DNA of 8,227 nucleotides from Comamonadaceae bacterium (lineage in GTDB: Bacteria; Pseudomonadota; Gammaproteobacteria; Burkholderiales; Burkholderiaceae_C). The stretch covers positions 1 to 8,227 of the forward strand of contig CANCAO010000055.1 in the NCBI GenBank assembly GCA_947374105.1, in the 5' to 3' direction. Of the stretch, positions 6,204 to 8,227 are shown one piece after another. A program made the position numbers and the translations under genes. Positions within the stretch are counted from its first letter, which is position 1; each line of letters starts with the position of its first letter. The notes under the pieces are model-generated. The model was not told where the DNA came from. It searched no databases and saw nothing but the letters and a program-made list of their open reading frames with translations.

Positions 6204-6875
6204 ATGGGAACCCTCTATTTAGTGCGCCACGGTCAGGCCTCGTTGGGTGCGGACAACTACGATCAACTGAGCGCACTCGGCCACCAACAAAGCGTGCGCC
6301 TGGGCGAGCACTGGCGCGCGCAAGGCTTGATGTTTGACGCCGTGCTCACAGGCACATTGCAACGTCAACAGCAAACTTGGGCAGGCATTGCGCAGGGCAT
6401 GGAGATCGACGACAGCGCCAGTACGCTGTGGCCAAGTCTGAACGAATACGACAGCGAAGCCGTCATCAAAACCATCCACCCGCAGCCACTCGCCAAACCC
6501 AACACGTCCGAGCTGTACCGCCATCACTTTCGCTTGCTGCGCGAGGGACTATTGGCTTGGATGAAGGGCCACACCCAGCCCCAAGGCATGCTGCCCTACC
6601 CCGAGTTTTTGGCCGGTGTGACCGGCGCGCTGGATCACATCCGACAAAACCAAACCGGCACGGTGCTGCTGGTCTCCAGCGGCGGGCCAATCTCGATGGC
6701 AGTGGGCCACGTGCTGGGGCTGTCGCATGAGGCCACCATCGAACTCAACTTGCGCATCCGCAACAGCGCGGTGACCGAGTTCATCTTCAATCCCAAACGC
6801 CACACGCTGCTGAGCTTCAACACCTTGCCGCACTTGGGCCAGCCTGAGCACGCGGCGTGGATGACTTACGCTTGA
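6204..6875 (+). CDS. Histidine phosphatase superfamily protein (phosphoglycerate-mutase-like, SSGG variant)
   Basis: This 223-residue cytoplasmic protein belongs to the branch-1 histidine phosphatase (phosphoglycerate mutase-like) superfamily. The N-terminal LVRHGQAS contains the RHG motif, with H9 as the expected phospho-accepting histidine and R8 beside it. R54 in LTGTLQRQQQT fits the second phosphate-binding arginine, and E81 in LNEYDSE fits the acid/base region. The usual C-terminal HG motif reads VSSGGPI (157-163), so S159 stands where the second catalytic histidine normally is. From memory, TSGG or SSGG at this place marks a subfamily common in proteobacteria, so it may be a family trait rather than a lesion. 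The substrate cannot be told from sequence. The gene follows the phzF-like gene by 72 bases and converges with the hydrolase gene on the other strand. Confidence 0.88.
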   Translation: MGTLYLVRHGQASLGADNYDQLSALGHQQSVRLGEHWRAQGLMFDAVLTGTLQRQQQTWAGIAQGMEIDDSASTLWPSLNEYDSEAVIKTIHPQPLAKPNTSELYRHHFRLLREGLLAWMKGHTQPQGMLPYPEFLAGVTGALDHIRQNQTGTVLLVSSGGPISMAVGHVLGLSHEATIELNLRIRNSAVTEFIFNPKRHTLLSFNTLPHLGQPEHAAWMTYA

Positions 6876-6910
6876 TCTGCGACGCCTGATCCGAACCCGC
6901 TGCGTGACCC

Positions 6911-8047
6911 CTATTGCAGCTTGCGACCGCGCTCTGTCACCACGTCCAAGAATGCGCCGATCTCCCGGTTCTGTACCTCATTCTCTGGCGCGCTGATGCC
7001 TGCGCCAGACACATGGCCCATGGGGCGCTGCGCGTTGATCGCCACGTAGCGCACATCCGCAATGTAGTGCGCCGCCTCTTGCGCCTCGTATTCGGGGTTG
7101 AGCAAATCGCCCGTGCCTGCCAAGATCAAAGTCTTGGCTTTGATGGCTTTCAAGGCGCGGTGGTAGTCGCCGTTAAAACCCGGCGTAGTGCCCAGGTTGT
7201 GTTGGTCGTAGGCCCAGCTCTGATAGACCCAGTCCACCGCGTCCATGCGCCGCCAGCCCGCGTCTTGCCCGCCCTTGAGGGCGGCGATGGCGTCTTGCGC
7301 GTTGGGGTAGAGCGACTCTTGGTAGCCCGGCGTGCGCACGATCACGCCCGAGAGCCAACCGGCCCACAGCCGCATACCCTGCTCGGGCGGCGCACTTGCG
7401 GCGTAGTTGCCACCCAACCAGCGCGGGTCGGCCATGATGCTTTGGCGCAGCATCTCCAGCACACCGGTCGTCCAGGCTGGGGTGCGGCCCAGCGGGATGA
7501 TGGGCACCACGCTGTCCATCATGGCCGGATAGCTGGCCGCCCATTGGAGCGCCTGCATGCCGCCCATGGACGCGCCAATCACGGTGACCAGCTTCTTGAT
7601 GCCGAATTTCTCGGTGATCAGCCGCTGCTGTGAATTCACCATGTCGCGCATATTGAACTTGGGGAACTGCATGCGCGGCTGTGCGCTGCTGTTGGACGGC
7701 GATGTGCTCAGGCCGTTACCAATCGCATCGGTGCAAATGATGAAGTACTTGGCCGGGTCCAGCGCGCGCCCGGGGCCGATCAGGTAGTCAATGCGGTGGT
7801 GGTTGCCGCCTATGGCCGTGACCATCAGCACCGCGTTGGACTTGTTGGCGTTGAGCGTGCCGTGGGTGACGTAGGAGATCGCGAAGTCCTTGATCGCCTC
7901 GCCACTTTCCAGCTTCAAGTCACCCAGCGCGTGGCTTTGGTGCGGTGGGTCATTAGGCCCGTGGGCGTAGGCCAATTTATTCACAGCCAAGGCCAAAGCT
8001 AGGGCGGCGATGGCGGTAAAGACGCGGGTCAGTGTGCGGTAAATCAT
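6911..8047 (-). CDS. Exported MetX-like alpha/beta hydrolase
   Basis: This is a 378-residue alpha/beta-hydrolase-fold protein related to homoserine O-acetyltransferase (MetX). The nucleophile elbow is GASMGG (158-163) with S160. D314 in GTGDLLNPE and H345 in PMGHVSG complete a plausible Ser-Asp-His triad. The RQSIMADPRWLGGNY stretch (201-215) is shared with MetX. Unlike MetX it begins with an apparent Sec signal peptide: basic MIYRTLTR, a hydrophobic core rich in Ala and Leu (about 9-22), and a likely cleavage site after AYA (A28|H29). The residues after the catalytic His also differ from MetX's usual GHD. A periplasmic esterase or acyltransferase is more likely than methionine synthesis; the substrate is unknown. 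The start is well supported by AAGGAG (8053-8058, - strand) 5 bases upstream. It is 12 bases downstream of another - strand gene, so the two probably form one operon. Confidence 0.9.
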   Translation of the reverse strand: MIYRTLTRVFTAIAALALALAVNKLAYAHGPNDPPHQSHALGDLKLESGEAIKDFAISYVTHGTLNANKSNAVLMVTAIGGNHHRIDYLIGPGRALDPAKYFIICTDAIGNGLSTSPSNSSAQPRMQFPKFNMRDMVNSQQRLITEKFGIKKLVTVIGASMGGMQALQWAASYPAMMDSVVPIIPLGRTPAWTTGVLEMLRQSIMADPRWLGGNYAASAPPEQGMRLWAGWLSGVIVRTPGYQESLYPNAQDAIAALKGGQDAGWRRMDAVDWVYQSWAYDQHNLGTTPGFNGDYHRALKAIKAKTLILAGTGDLLNPEYEAQEAAHYIADVRYVAINAQRPMGHVSGAGISAPENEVQNREIGAFLDVVTERGRKLQ

Positions 8048-8052
8048 GCGGT

Positions 8053-8058
8053 CTCCTT
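8053..8058 (-). promoter_or_regulatory. Ribosome binding site of the MetX-like hydrolase gene
   Basis: Read on the - strand, AAGGAG lies 5 bases before the ATG at 8047. It sits in the 12-base gap after the stop of the upstream gene and decides the hydrolase start. Confidence 0.7.
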
Positions 8059-8059
8059 G

Positions 8060-8227
8060 TCATTCATCTTGTTTCTGAACAGATTCCAGCCCCGGCTGTG
8101 AAGTCAGGTGATTGGGGTGCTCGCCCTGCCCTGGTATCGACACACCACGACGCTGTAGCTCGGTTTGCACCAACTCGTTGATGTGAATCAGCACGTCGCT
8201 TAGGCCCGACAGATCGGGGGCCTCGTC
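8060..8227 (-). CDS. Unidentified protein, C-terminal fragment (start outside the window)
   Basis: A - strand frame is open from the window edge to a TGA at 8060-8062 and encodes 55 residues. I do not recognise the family. The visible part begins DEAPDLSGLSDVLIHINELV, likely an amphipathic helix that runs on into QTELQRRG. A polar, Gly/Pro/Gln-rich tail ending KQDE follows. GC-rich third positions in the first half and the 12-base distance to the hydrolase start support a real gene in the same operon. A second - strand frame is also open here for much of the stretch, but its translation is Arg/Ala-rich and looks less like a protein. Confidence 0.55.
   Translation of the reverse strand, partial: DEAPDLSGLSDVLIHINELVQTELQRRGVSIPGQGEHPNHLTSQPGLESVQKQDE

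Noticed and set aside
6876..6910. Convergent gap between the phosphatase and hydrolase genes, checked for a bidirectional terminator
   Set aside because: Only 35 bases, with no stable stem followed by a T-run on either strand.
6914..7633. 239-codon open frame on the + strand, opposite the MetX-like hydrolase
   Set aside because: The translation is rich in His, Arg and Ala without domain features, and mirrors codons of the conserved hydrolase on the other strand.
1..8227. tRNA, rRNA, CRISPR array, insertion sequence, toxin-antitoxin or other mobile or defence system
   Set aside because: I saw no regularly spaced repeat array, transposase-like frame, or RNA-gene pattern. The only repeats are the two 36-bp units and the suspected repeat-like segments described above.

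Overview
This window is a chromosomal segment of a GC-rich betaproteobacterium. The protein style (FlgJ with a fused glucosaminidase domain, long FlgK and FlgL) and the intergenic repeat sequences suggest Burkholderiales, most likely family Comamonadaceae (Rhodoferax/Acidovorax/Polaromonas-like). The family assignment is inference from remembered sequence character; no database search was run.

Positions 1-5050 are the distal end of a flagellar flg operon on the + strand: flgI (P-ring, 5' end missing), flgJ (rod cap and peptidoglycan hydrolase), flgK and flgL (the two hook-filament junction proteins). The genes are tightly packed, with gaps of 1, 11 and 25 bases. The flgJ Shine-Dalgarno lies inside the end of flgI, and the flgK one overlaps the flgJ stop, so one coupled transcript is likely. 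The products act in assembly order: FlgJ opens the peptidoglycan and caps the rod, FlgI forms the bushing around the rod, and FlgK then FlgL cap the hook and seat the filament.

Positions 5051-5189 hold a short repeat-rich spacer. It contains two 36-bp direct repeats that differ at two positions, and a GC-rich hairpin that may end the flagellar transcript. After it come two unrelated + strand genes: a PhzF-family isomerase-like protein (5190-6131) and a histidine-phosphatase-superfamily protein (6204-6875) of the subfamily with serine in place of the second catalytic histidine.

Positions 6911-8227 run on the - strand, convergent with the above. They hold a MetX-like alpha/beta hydrolase with a predicted Sec signal peptide and, upstream of it, the C-terminal end of an unidentified gene in the same transcription unit.

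I see no RNA gene, CRISPR array, insertion sequence or defence system, and no clear sign of an undescribed biological system. The points worth a second look are the spacer repeat, a repeat-like segment that appears to be read in frame inside the phzF-like gene, the exported MetX-like enzyme, the atypical histidine phosphatase active site, an A8 tract in flgJ, and a motif shared by FlgK and FlgL. No gene-free stretch exceeds 300 bases.
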